Shown piece by piece: positions 1 through 8,461 of a DNA stretch of 64,000 nucleotides. The notes under the pieces were generated by a model that saw nothing but the letters and a program-made list of their open reading frames with translations, ran no database searches and had not been told where the DNA came from. Position numbers and translations under genes: made by a program. Source of the DNA: Saccharopolyspora kobensis (GTDB taxonomy: Bacteria; Actinomycetota; Actinomycetes; Mycobacteriales; Pseudonocardiaceae); contig NZ_FNVB01000002.1 of NCBI RefSeq assembly GCF_900108315.1, forward strand, positions 1,481,067 through 1,545,066, read 5' to 3'. Positions within the stretch are counted from its first letter, which is position 1. Every line of letters begins with the position of its first letter.

Positions 1-1210
1 CGGCGTTGTTGACCACCACGTCCGGCGTGCCCAGCTCCGCGCGAACGTGCTCGGCGAAGCGCTCCACCGCAGCCCCGTCGGCGACGTCCACGCGGTGGGG
101 CGTGGCCCCGGCGCCGGTGCGGGTGATCAGTGCCGCGGTGTTCCGGGCCGCCGCCTCGTCGATGTCGGCGACGACCACGTGCGCGCCGGCGGCGGCGAAC
201 TCCACCGCCGTTGCCCGGCCGATCCCGCTGCCCGCTCCGGTGACGACCACCAGCTGGTCCTGGAACTCGCGGCGTCCCGGACGCACCCGGCTGCGCCGCA
301 GACCGCGCGACTCGGCACCGCCCTCGACGTGCTCGACCAGCTCGGCGGCGCACCGCGCGACGAGTTCGGGTCGGCTGCGCGGCAACCAGTGCCCGCCCGG
401 CACGCGGCGGATGCGCAGGTTGGACACCCACTGGGCGATCTCGGTCTGCATCGGCGCGGAGACGAACGGATCGCCGGTCGGCGCGAGCACCTGGACCGGG
501 ATGTCGGTGCGCCGCTCCCCCGGATCGCCGAGGCGTCCGCGCATGTTCGCCCGGTACAGCGCCAGCCCGCGCACGCCGTCGGACACCGCGGGCTGCGTCG
601 GGTTGTGGGCGGCGCGCGGGTCGAGGCGCTCCAGGGTGGCGATCAGCCTGCGCATCGCACCGGTCCGCCAGGCCAGCTCCGGCAGCACCGGGAGCTGGAA
701 GAAGCCGATGTAGCCGGAGAAGACCAGCTGGTTGACCAGCTTGCGCAGCGATCGCGGGGTCGGGTTCCGCAGCTGCTCGCGCATCCACCGCCCGGCGTGG
801 TCAAGGCACGGGCCGGAGATCGAGGTGAACGAGGCGAACCGGTGCGCCAGCCGCGGTTCGGTCACCGCGTGCCAGGCCTGGATCGAACCCCAGTCGTGCG
901 CCAGCAGGTGCACCGGCCGGTCCGGGCTGACCAGGTCGGCGACGCGGGCGAGGTCGTCGGCGAGCTGGTCCAGCAGGTAGGCGCCGGTGCGGCGGGGCTT
1001 GTCGGACTCACCCGCCCCGCGCACGTCGTAGCTGACCAGCCGGAAGCGCCCGGCGAGCGCGTCGGCCACGCCGTCCCAGATCGCCTGGTCGTCGGGGTAG
1101 CCGTGCACCGCCAGCACGGTCGGTGCCGAAGGATCGCCGTGCTCGCGCACGGCCAGCCGCAGTCCGTCACTGGTGTCGAGCCATCTGGCGGCTTCCCGCG
1201 TGCGAGCCAT
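1..1210 (-). CDS. EphD-like alpha/beta-hydrolase - SDR fusion oxidoreductase (C-terminus beyond window)
   Basis: The protein joins an epoxide-hydrolase-type alpha/beta hydrolase (about residues 1-285) to a short-chain dehydrogenase. The hydrolase shows the HGYP oxyanion region, the HDWGS nucleophile motif (Asp106) and a late GGHW histidine. The SDR half begins near residue 310 with the cofactor motif TGAGSGIG, and the window cuts it at the catalytic NNA(G) motif. The ATG at 1208-1210 was chosen because it begins the hydrolase domain directly. This domain order is that of mycobacterial EphD. Known family roles are lipid epoxide or other lipid detoxification; the substrate here is unknown. A 27-base palindrome lies just upstream (1234-1260), so the gene is probably repressor-controlled. 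Confidence 0.88.
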   Translation of the reverse strand, partial: MARTREAARWLDTSDGLRLAVREHGDPSAPTVLAVHGYPDDQAIWDGVADALAGRFRLVSYDVRGAGESDKPRRTGAYLLDQLADDLARVADLVSPDRPVHLLAHDWGSIQAWHAVTEPRLAHRFASFTSISGPCLDHAGRWMREQLRNPTPRSLRKLVNQLVFSGYIGFFQLPVLPELAWRTGAMRRLIATLERLDPRAAHNPTQPAVSDGVRGLALYRANMRGRLGDPGERRTDIPVQVLAPTGDPFVSAPMQTEIAQWVSNLRIRRVPGGHWLPRSRPELVARCAAELVEHVEGGAESRGLRRSRVRPGRREFQDQLVVVTGAGSGIGRATAVEFAAAGAHVVVADIDEAAARNTAALITRTGAGATPHRVDVADGAAVERFAEHVRAELGTPDVVVNNA

Positions 1211-1233
1211 GCTCCGGAGCCTACCGAAGTTGT

Positions 1234-1260
1234 CAACACTCATTGTCACAGTGAATGTTG
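1234..1260. promoter_or_regulatory. Imperfect palindrome between EphD-like gene and selA (operator candidate)
   Basis: The arms CAACACTCA (1234-1242) and TGAATGTTG (1252-1260) are inverted repeats with 8 of 9 matches and a 9-base centre. The site lies 24 bases before the EphD-like start and 50 bases before selA. Position and symmetry suggest a TetR- or GntR-type operator. The regulator is not identifiable from the window. Confidence 0.5.
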
Positions 1261-1310
1261 TTGCAGAACTCCGCGAGCCGCACCGACCGGACGGCCCTAC
1301 AGTGCGGACC

Positions 1311-2600
1311 ATGTCTGATCCGCGGCAGCGCGTACCCGGCACCGACCGGGTGCTGACCCACCCGGAGGTGGCCGCCGCAGCGGACCGGCTCGGCCACCGG
1401 CTGGTCAAGCAGGCCGTGCACACCGCGCAGCAGCGAGCGCGCGACGGCGAGATCACCGTTTCCGCGGTCATCGCGGAAACCCTTGCCGCGCTTCCGGATT
1501 CAGCGGCGAGCGGCCGGCCGGTGCTCAACGCGACCGGCGTCCTGCTGCACACCAACCTCGGCCGGGCACCGCTCTCCGAAGCCGCCGTCGACGCCCTCCG
1601 CCGCGCCGCCGGTACCACCGATGTCGAGCTCGACCTGAGCACCGGTCGGCGCGGGCCGCGCGGAGCCGCGGCACTGGCCGCGCTGCTCGCCGCCGTGCCG
1701 CGGGCGGAAGCCGCGCACGTGGTCAACAACGGTGCCGCAGCGCTCTCGCTGGCCGCCACTGCGTTGGCGCAGGGCCGCGAGATCGTGCTGGCGCGCGGCG
1801 AGATGGTCGAGATCGGCGACGGCTTCCGGCTCCCCGAACTGCTCACCGCCACCGGCGCGCGACTGCGGGAGATCGGCACCACCAACCGGGTCCGGCTCGA
1901 CGACTACCGGGCGGCCGTGGGGCCGGACACCGGGTTCGTCCTCAAGGTCCACCCGTCCAACTTCGTCATCACCGGTTTCACCTCGGCGGTTCCGGTCGCC
2001 GCGCTGCGCGGCATCGGCGCTCCGGTGGTGGTCGACATCGGCTCCGGACTGCTGCACCCGCACCCCGTGCTGCCGGCCGAACCCGACGCCACGAGCGCAC
2101 TAGCCGACGGCGCAGACCTTGTGCTGGCCAGCGGCGACAAGCTGCTCGGCGGGCCGCAGGCCGGGCTGCTGCTGGGCCGGGCGGAGATCGTGCAGCAGCT
2201 GCGCCACCACCCGCTCGCCCGGGCGATGCGCGTCGACAAGCTGACCCTCGCAGCGCTTGAAGCGACGCTGCGCGGCCCGCGCGCGCCGATCGAGCAGGCG
2301 CTGCGCCGCGATCAGCAGAGCCTGCTGCGGCGAGCCGAGCGGTTGGCCGAGTCCTTGAGCGCAGCCGGTGTTCCCGCGTCCGCGCAGCCGAGCGAAGCGA
2401 CGGTCGGTGGCGGCGGCGCACCCGGCGTCGCGTTGCCCAGCGCCGCAGTCGTGCTGCCCGCACGATTCGCCGAGCTGCTGCGGCGTGCGGATCCGGCCGT
2501 CCTGGCCTGTCTCGCGCACGACCGCTGCCTGCTCGACCTCGCCGCCCTCCCGCCCGAGGACGACGACGGCCTGCGCCGTGCCGTGCTGGGCGCGGCCTGA
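1311..2600 (+). CDS. selA: L-seryl-tRNA(Sec) selenium transferase SelA
   Basis: SelA is a PLP enzyme that converts Ser-tRNA(Sec) to Sec-tRNA(Sec) using selenophosphate. The 429-residue product has the normal SelA length. Lys277 in SGDKLLGGPQ is the expected PLP Schiff-base lysine, and the N-terminal NATGVLLHTNLGRAPL block is characteristic of the family. The ATG at 1311 was preferred to upstream in-frame starts because translation from it begins at the conserved N-terminal region. selB follows 100 bases downstream on the same strand, so the two are probably cotranscribed. No tRNA(Sec), selD or obvious selenoprotein gene is visible in this window. Confidence 0.95.
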   Translation: MSDPRQRVPGTDRVLTHPEVAAAADRLGHRLVKQAVHTAQQRARDGEITVSAVIAETLAALPDSAASGRPVLNATGVLLHTNLGRAPLSEAAVDALRRAAGTTDVELDLSTGRRGPRGAAALAALLAAVPRAEAAHVVNNGAAALSLAATALAQGREIVLARGEMVEIGDGFRLPELLTATGARLREIGTTNRVRLDDYRAAVGPDTGFVLKVHPSNFVITGFTSAVPVAALRGIGAPVVVDIGSGLLHPHPVLPAEPDATSALADGADLVLASGDKLLGGPQAGLLLGRAEIVQQLRHHPLARAMRVDKLTLAALEATLRGPRAPIEQALRRDQQSLLRRAERLAESLSAAGVPASAQPSEATVGGGGAPGVALPSAAVVLPARFAELLRRADPAVLACLAHDRCLLDLAALPPEDDDGLRRAVLGAA

Positions 2601-2700
2601 CCAGCGCGGTTTGCGCGGCCCGGCCCGCCGTGGCCTAGTGGTCGTGTCCGGACCGCGGACGAGCCCCTCTCCGCCGACCACAGTTCGGAGGCAGGCACCG

Positions 2701-4446
2701 GTGCACGTCATCGCCACCGCCGGGCACGTCGACCACGGCAAGTCCACGCTCGTCCGCCGGCTCACCGGGACGGACCCGGACCGGTGGGCGGAGGAACGGC
2801 GCCGCGGGCTGACCATCGACCTCGGCTTCGCCTGGACGCGGCTCGCCGACGGCTGCACAGCCGCGTTCGTCGACGTGCCCGGGCACGAGCGGTTCGTGCC
2901 GAACATGCTGGCCGGGATCGGACCGGTGCCCGCGGTGCTGTTCGTCGTCGCCGCCGACGAGGGCTGGATGCCGCAGTCGGACGAGCACCTCGACGCGCTG
3001 GACGCGCTGGGAGTCCGCCACGGCGTGCTCGCGGTGACCCGCAGCGACCTTGCCGACCCGGCCGCGGCGACCGAGCAGGCCGCGGCCCGGCTCGCCGGGA
3101 CGACGCTCGCCGGCATTCCCGCCGTGCAGGTCAGCGGCACGACCGGTACCGGTGTCGACGCGCTGCGCGGTGAACTCGACGCTCTGTTCCACCGGCTCCC
3201 GCCACCGGACCACGACGCCGACGTGCGGCTGTGGATCGACCGGGTGTTCACCGTCCGCGGCGCGGGCACCGTCGTGACCGGCACGCTCACCGCGGGAACG
3301 CTGCGCATCGGGGACCGACTGCGGCTGCATCCGGCCGGGATCAGCTGCACCGTCCGCGGGCTCCAGGCCCTCGGCTCTCCCGAATCGCAGGTCGGGGCTG
3401 TGGCGCGGGTCGCGGTGAACCTCCGCGGCGTCGACTGCGCACAAGCCCGGCGCGGCGATGCGCTGCTCGCTCCGGACCGCTGGTTGACCACCGAAGTCTT
3501 CGACGTCCGCATCCACCCGGCACCGACGTCCTGGCCCGCGGAACTCGTGCTGCACATCGGCTCGGCCGCCACCACGGTGCGGGTCCGGCCGCTCGGGCCG
3601 GTGCACGCGCGGCTGACCTCTCGGCTCCCGCTGCCGCTGCGCATCGGCGACCGGGCGCTGCTGCGCGATCCGGGCGGCCACCGGATCCACGGTGGTCTGC
3701 ACGTGCTCGATGTGCGGCCGCCCGCGCTGACCAGGCGCGGCGCAGCACGGGCTCGCGCTGCCGAACTGGCGGCGATGAGCACTTCTCCCGACGGGCGCGC
3801 CGAGCTGGACAGACGGCGCGTGATCAGGGCCGACGAGCTGCGCGCGATGGGTGCGAGCCCGCCGGGGGCCGGGCGGTGGCTGATCTCCGAGGAGCACCGC
3901 GCCGAACTCGCCGCTCGGCTGGTGGAAGTGCTGACCCGGCACGAGCAGGACGATCCGCTGGCGGGCGGGATGCCGGTGGAAGCCGCTCGCCGAGCCCTGG
4001 ACCTGCCCGACTCCGCGCTGGTCGCGGAAGTCGCCGCAAGGGCGGGAATCGCGCTGCGAGCCGGGCAGCTGCGCCACGAGCACCCGCAGCTGCCCGGCCA
4101 CGTCCACCGCGCCGTCGCCGCCGTCCGCGAGGCGCTGCTCGACCACCCGTTCCGCGCGCCGACCGCCGCCGAGCTCGCGGCCTTGGGCCTCGGAGACCGG
4201 GAGCTGGCGGCGGCCGCACGCGTCGGCGAGCTGCTCCGCGTGGCTCCGGGTCTGGTCCTGCTGCCCGATGCCGAGCAGCAGGCCGTGGAGCGGCTGACCC
4301 CGCTGCCCGAACCGTTCACCCTCAGCCAGGCCCGGCAGGCGCTGGACACCTCCCGGCGCGTGGCGGTCCCGCTGCTCGAACTGCTCGCCCACCGGGGCCG
4401 GACCCGGCGGCTGCCCGACGGCACGCACCGCGTCGTTCCCCGCTGA
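2701..4446 (+). CDS. selB: Selenocysteine-specific translation elongation factor SelB
   Basis: SelB is the EF-Tu-like GTPase that delivers Sec-tRNA(Sec) to UGA codons marked by a SECIS hairpin. The 581-residue product starts at GTG 2701 with the G1 loop GHVDHGKST (residues 8-16), switch I RGLTIDLGF (36-44) and G3 DVPGHERF (58-65). The G4 motif reads TRSD (113-116) instead of NKxD, a change I believe is usual in actinobacterial SelB. The long C-terminal part, about residues 370-580, corresponds to the winged-helix domains that bind SECIS RNA. A GGAGG lies about 10 bases before the GTG. It pairs functionally with selA upstream. Confidence 0.95.
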   Translation: MHVIATAGHVDHGKSTLVRRLTGTDPDRWAEERRRGLTIDLGFAWTRLADGCTAAFVDVPGHERFVPNMLAGIGPVPAVLFVVAADEGWMPQSDEHLDALDALGVRHGVLAVTRSDLADPAAATEQAAARLAGTTLAGIPAVQVSGTTGTGVDALRGELDALFHRLPPPDHDADVRLWIDRVFTVRGAGTVVTGTLTAGTLRIGDRLRLHPAGISCTVRGLQALGSPESQVGAVARVAVNLRGVDCAQARRGDALLAPDRWLTTEVFDVRIHPAPTSWPAELVLHIGSAATTVRVRPLGPVHARLTSRLPLPLRIGDRALLRDPGGHRIHGGLHVLDVRPPALTRRGAARARAAELAAMSTSPDGRAELDRRRVIRADELRAMGASPPGAGRWLISEEHRAELAARLVEVLTRHEQDDPLAGGMPVEAARRALDLPDSALVAEVAARAGIALRAGQLRHEHPQLPGHVHRAVAAVREALLDHPFRAPTAAELAALGLGDRELAAAARVGELLRVAPGLVLLPDAEQQAVERLTPLPEPFTLSQARQALDTSRRVAVPLLELLAHRGRTRRLPDGTHRVVPR

Positions 4447-4536
4447 CCTGCGGCGGAACCGCCGGGACCGGGCCCGCGTTCTGCGATCTTGCCGCCGCGA
4501 CCGCATCGTGGACGGTGGGGGCGATGGGAGGTTGCC

Positions 4537-5496
4537 ATGCCGCGCAAGATCTGGACCGGGTCGATCAACTTCGGCCTGGTGACCATCCCGGTCGGCCTCT
4601 ACGCCGCGACCGAGGACCACACCGTGCAGTTCCACCAGTACGAGCGCGGCACCACCGATCGAATCCGGTACAAGCGGGTCAACGAGCGCACCGGCGAGGA
4701 GGTCGGCTACAACGACATCGTCAAGGGCCGCGAGTACGAGGGCGGGGTCATCTCCGTCGAGCAGTCCGAGCTGGACGAGATCGCACCCGGGCGCTCCCGC
4801 ACCATCGACATCACCACGTTCGTCGACCTCGCCGAGATCGATCCGGTGCACTTCCAGAAGACCTACTGGCTGGCGCCGAACAGCAAGGAGCACTTCCGCC
4901 CGTACAACCTGCTGCGGCGCGCCATGCAGGACACCGGGCAGGCGGGCATCGCGACGTTCGTGCTCCGCGGCAAGCAGTACCTGACCGCGGTGCGGGCCGA
5001 CTCCGAGGTGCTGGCGCTGAACACGCTGTACTTCGCCGACGAGATCCGCGATCCCGCCGAGCTGGTCGGCGACCAGCCCGAGCAGTCCGGCCCGTCGGAG
5101 AAGGAACTCACCATGGCCACCACCATCATCGAGTCGATGAGCGGCCCGTGGGAGCCCGAGGAGTACGAGGACACCTACACGGCGAAGGTCGAGGAGCTGC
5201 TCGCCGAGAAGGCCCACGGCGGCGAGATCAGGGCTGCCGAGGCTCCGCCGCAGCCGACCGACGTCATCGACCTCACCGAGGCGTTGCGCCGCAGCGTCGA
5301 CGCGGCGCGCAAGGGCCGCGCGCCGAGCGGAGCGGAGGACCTCTCCGAGCTGAGCAAGGCCGATCTCGACAACCGCGCGAAGGAGCTCGGGATCAAGGGC
5401 CGGTCCAAGATGAAGCGCGCCGAGCTGGAGTCCGCGGTCGCCGAGGCCACCGCGGAGAAACCGGCCGGTGGCCGCCGCTCCCGCAAGGCGTCCTGA
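4537..5496 (+). CDS. ku: Non-homologous end-joining protein Ku
   Basis: Bacterial Ku binds DNA double-strand ends as a homodimer and recruits ligase LigD. The 319-residue product begins MPRKIWTGSINFGLVTIPVG, the family signature, and carries the usual Ku core to about residue 250. The tail (about 267-305) contains LSKADLDNRAKELGIKGRSK, a SAP/HeH-like DNA-binding helix pair, followed by a basic end (GGRRSRKAS). ATG 4537 is preceded by GGGAGG at 4525-4530. No LigD gene is in the window. Ku converges on the TIR-WD40 gene, with a hairpin between the two. Confidence 0.96.
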   Translation: MPRKIWTGSINFGLVTIPVGLYAATEDHTVQFHQYERGTTDRIRYKRVNERTGEEVGYNDIVKGREYEGGVISVEQSELDEIAPGRSRTIDITTFVDLAEIDPVHFQKTYWLAPNSKEHFRPYNLLRRAMQDTGQAGIATFVLRGKQYLTAVRADSEVLALNTLYFADEIRDPAELVGDQPEQSGPSEKELTMATTIIESMSGPWEPEEYEDTYTAKVEELLAEKAHGGEIRAAEAPPQPTDVIDLTEALRRSVDAARKGRAPSGAEDLSELSKADLDNRAKELGIKGRSKMKRAELESAVAEATAEKPAGGRRSRKAS

Positions 5497-5525
5497 GCAC
5501 TGCTGCCTGCGCCGACCACGGCTCG

Positions 5526-5561
5526 CGACGTGCATCGTCAGCGACTGACGCGACCACGTCG
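5526..5561. terminator. Hairpin between convergent ku and TIR-WD40 genes
   Basis: Outer arms CGACGTG (5526-5532) and CACGTCG (5555-5561) pair perfectly. Inside them CGTCAG (5536-5541) pairs with CTGACG (5545-5550) around a 3-base loop. The position between two convergent stop codons fits a bidirectional factor-independent terminator, although there is no U-tract. Confidence 0.6.
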
Positions 5562-5583
5562 GCGGACGCTGCGAGCGAGCTGA

Positions 5584-8352
5584 TCAGCCGCTGCACGCCG
5601 GAGGGACGTCGATCCCACCCAGGTACTGGGATCGTTCCTGGCCGCGGAGCTCGCCGACGCCCATCTCGCACAGAGCCGCCAGCCACTGCTGCGATCCGAG
5701 CGCCCATTGGTGGGGCGCGCCGCTGCGGGTCACGACCAGGCGGCCGTCGTCGGTCAGCTCGGGGTCGCCATCGTGCCCGCCACCGGGATCGGGGACCCGC
5801 CACTCACCGATCAGGACGCCGGTCGAGACTTCCCAGAAGGAGATCCCGTCGCCGAGCCCGACGAGCACCTCCCCGTCCGGGCTGAAGGTGAGCCCGCCCG
5901 GAGGGGACAGCTCCGGCAGCTGCATCTCGGTGCGCGACGTGCCCGCCACATCCCGCACGAAGATCTGGTTGTCGGCCTCGGTGATCGCGATCCGGCCGCC
6001 GTCCGGGCTGACCGCCACGTCGTCGATCCGGAAGCCGCCGGTGACCTCCCCCGCGCGCTGGAGCGTTCGACCGTCCCATTCGTGGATTCCGACGACGCCG
6101 TTCAGATCGTCCTCCACCACGGCGACGGTCGATCCGTCCCGGTCGACGGCGAAACCGCTCTGCTCCCCGGACACCGGCACCTTGCCGATGACCGCGCCGC
6201 TGGCCACGTCGACCACTTCCGGCCCGCCGATGCGGTCCACGAGGACCGCGCGGTCCCCGGCCAGGAACCGGATACCGGCAGACCTGGTGATGCTCTGCTG
6301 GAAGTCGTAGGGCCCGCGGAAGCGCTGGATCTCCTCGCCGGTGCCGAGATCCCAGATCCCGACCCGGCCGCCGACCTGCACCGCCAGCCGGCTGCCGGAC
6401 CCGTCGAGTGCCGCGGCGATCGAGTAGGCCGAGAGATCATCGGGATCCGCCACCACCGGCAGCGCACGTTCGACGGTGCCGCGGGCGAGGTTCCAGACCC
6501 GGATGCCGCGTGTTCCGGCTACCACGGCCCGCTGACCGCGGACCGCCAGCGCTTCCAGCTTCAGGTCATCCGGCGGAGACGGATGGGCGAGCACGCGCGC
6601 ATCGGTGTCGGGCGAAAGGACGCTGACCGCACCGTTGTCGGACACGACGCCGACCAGCCCGCCGTCCGCCGACAGCGCCAGATCCAGCACCTGCGAGGTT
6701 TCCTCGGTCAACCGGACGGGATCGCCCAAGCCGCGGTCGAGCGCAGTGACGTGCAACGAGGAATCGACGACGAGCACCGTCGAGCCGTCTCCGGAGATCT
6801 CGACGCGGAGGGCACCGCCGGGCAGCGGTGCCGACGCCAGCTGCGCCCCGGTCGCCATGTCCCGGAGCTGCAGCTGCTCGTTCTCGGACGTCACGAGCAG
6901 GCCACCTCCGATCGCTTCCAGGTGGGCTCCGACCGGAACGGACTCCTGCGGCAACCACGACCCGGTTCCGACGTCCAGCGGGACCATCGCCGTCGTGATC
7001 CACCCCGCCGACTCCGCCTGGCCGACCAGCAAGCGCCGACCGTCCGGTGCGAAGGCCAGCGGGCCGGACAACTCCACCGGCGCTTCCGGCAGCTGCCTCG
7101 GCGCCCCGGTCCGCAAATCCCACATCTGCGGCGCGCTCGGTTCCGCATCCCTGTCGCGTGCGGCGAGCAGCGTGCCGTCCGGGGACACGGCCAGCTCTGG
7201 GGATGACGCCTCGAAAGCCGCGGCGTGGCGCTGCCGTCGGGTCTCGACGTCCCAGATCTGGAACCCGCCGCCGTCGTGGGAGATCAGGGATCGGCCGTCG
7301 GGGGTGAACGCCAGGGCGAGCACGCTCCGCCGCGGCAGCTCCAGCTCGCCGAGCATCCGCTGCTGCCGGACGTGCCACAGCGAAACCCGTTCTGCGTCGT
7401 CGGCGGCGAAGGCCAGCAGCGAGCCGTCCGGGCTCAGCGCAGCATGGCCCGCCAGCGTGACGACCGCTGTGCGTTGCGCGGGAGGGGCGTTGTCCGGTGG
7501 CTGGACGAAGGACACGACGTGGCGGTTGCGCTCCAGCGCTGCCAGCATCGCCCCGGCCGCCTGTGCGGTGGGTGCCGATCGGAAAGCGGTGGCGGCCAGC
7601 TGCGCCGCCAGCTGCGGCTGCCGCTGCGTCTGCGACTCGGCCGCCAGCGCGCGGGAGAGCGCAACCGCAGCCTGCTGCTCAGCGCGGTTGCGCTGCTGCA
7701 CCGCGACCACCGAGGCGGCGGCGACACCGATGCTGAGCACCAGCATCACCGAGACCGCCGACCAGGCTGTCCGCAGTTGCCGGCGCTGTTGCCGCAGCTG
7801 GAGGCTGTCCAGGTCCTCCGGCTGGATGCCGTGCAGCGGGGCGGCCAGTTTTCCCACCGCTCGGCGGAAGTCGGGTCGGCGAAGGGACAGCCCGGCCGTC
7901 CGGCCATCATCGGTCAGCGGAATGCAGAACGGCTCGCTGGCGAGCCGACCGCGCAACACTTCCGGCAGGGCGTTGGTGCGAGCCCAGTCGAAATCCTCGT
8001 CCCCCCATGCGGTTTCACCGTCGACCACGGCGATCAGGAAGTTCTCCGGCGAGCAGTGCTCGTGCCAGAACTTCACTTCCCAACGCACCCATTTCGACTG
8101 CGCCGCCTCCGGGGAAGCGAGCAGTATGAAATAGCGCGAACGCAGCAGCGCCTGCTTGATGTTCTCCGGCAACGAACCTGCGGGAAGGCTTTCGTCGTCC
8201 CAGAAGAGGCGGAGCCGCCGCACCCGCTCCCGCACGAACATGGGACGCCCGATCCTGGTCAACGCCCCGTGCAGGGCGGTGGCAACTGCCTTGTTCGCGT
8301 GGCTGTAGGAGATGAACGCGTCGTAACCATCCGGCGAAGTGATCCCCGTCAC
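5584..8352 (-). CDS. TIR domain - transmembrane - WD40 repeat protein
   Basis: The 922-residue protein has three parts. Residues 8-140 form a TIR/SEFIR-type domain starting YDAFISYSH. In SKWVRWEVKFW, Glu92 sits where TIR NADases carry the catalytic glutamate. Residues about 196-218 form one transmembrane helix. Residues about 270-895 form a degenerate beta-propeller with many SPDG...(I/L)WDV repeats (for example TPDGRSLISHDGGGFQIWDV). The tail LCEMGVGELRGQERSQYL resembles the end of WD40 modules in STAND/NACHT proteins. The start is GTG 8352 with no clear ribosome-binding site. Known relatives include cytosolic TIR effectors of antiphage systems; a sensor or immune role here is inferred. The gene lies 109 bases downstream of paaE and is probably a separate unit. 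Confidence 0.9.
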   Translation of the reverse strand: MTGITSPDGYDAFISYSHANKAVATALHGALTRIGRPMFVRERVRRLRLFWDDESLPAGSLPENIKQALLRSRYFILLASPEAAQSKWVRWEVKFWHEHCSPENFLIAVVDGETAWGDEDFDWARTNALPEVLRGRLASEPFCIPLTDDGRTAGLSLRRPDFRRAVGKLAAPLHGIQPEDLDSLQLRQQRRQLRTAWSAVSVMLVLSIGVAAASVVAVQQRNRAEQQAAVALSRALAAESQTQRQPQLAAQLAATAFRSAPTAQAAGAMLAALERNRHVVSFVQPPDNAPPAQRTAVVTLAGHAALSPDGSLLAFAADDAERVSLWHVRQQRMLGELELPRRSVLALAFTPDGRSLISHDGGGFQIWDVETRRQRHAAAFEASSPELAVSPDGTLLAARDRDAEPSAPQMWDLRTGAPRQLPEAPVELSGPLAFAPDGRRLLVGQAESAGWITTAMVPLDVGTGSWLPQESVPVGAHLEAIGGGLLVTSENEQLQLRDMATGAQLASAPLPGGALRVEISGDGSTVLVVDSSLHVTALDRGLGDPVRLTEETSQVLDLALSADGGLVGVVSDNGAVSVLSPDTDARVLAHPSPPDDLKLEALAVRGQRAVVAGTRGIRVWNLARGTVERALPVVADPDDLSAYSIAAALDGSGSRLAVQVGGRVGIWDLGTGEEIQRFRGPYDFQQSITRSAGIRFLAGDRAVLVDRIGGPEVVDVASGAVIGKVPVSGEQSGFAVDRDGSTVAVVEDDLNGVVGIHEWDGRTLQRAGEVTGGFRIDDVAVSPDGGRIAITEADNQIFVRDVAGTSRTEMQLPELSPPGGLTFSPDGEVLVGLGDGISFWEVSTGVLIGEWRVPDPGGGHDGDPELTDDGRLVVTRSGAPHQWALGSQQWLAALCEMGVGELRGQERSQYLGGIDVPPACSG

Positions 8353-8461
8353 GTCATGACACTACCAGCGGTGATCACGCCGCCGGGTCCGGTCCGCTCG
8401 CCGTGCGTTCGGCACGGACTCGATGATGGAGTTCGTGCCGGGCAGAACGAGCAACCGGCTC

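Noticed and set aside
2601..2700. tRNA(Sec) between selA and selB
   Set aside because: I found no long acceptor arm or UCA anticodon loop; only a small GTCCG/CGGAC hairpin is present.
5584..8352. WD40 protein as a STAND/NACHT ATPase
   Set aside because: There is no Walker A motif; the N-terminus is TIR-like and the middle is one membrane helix.
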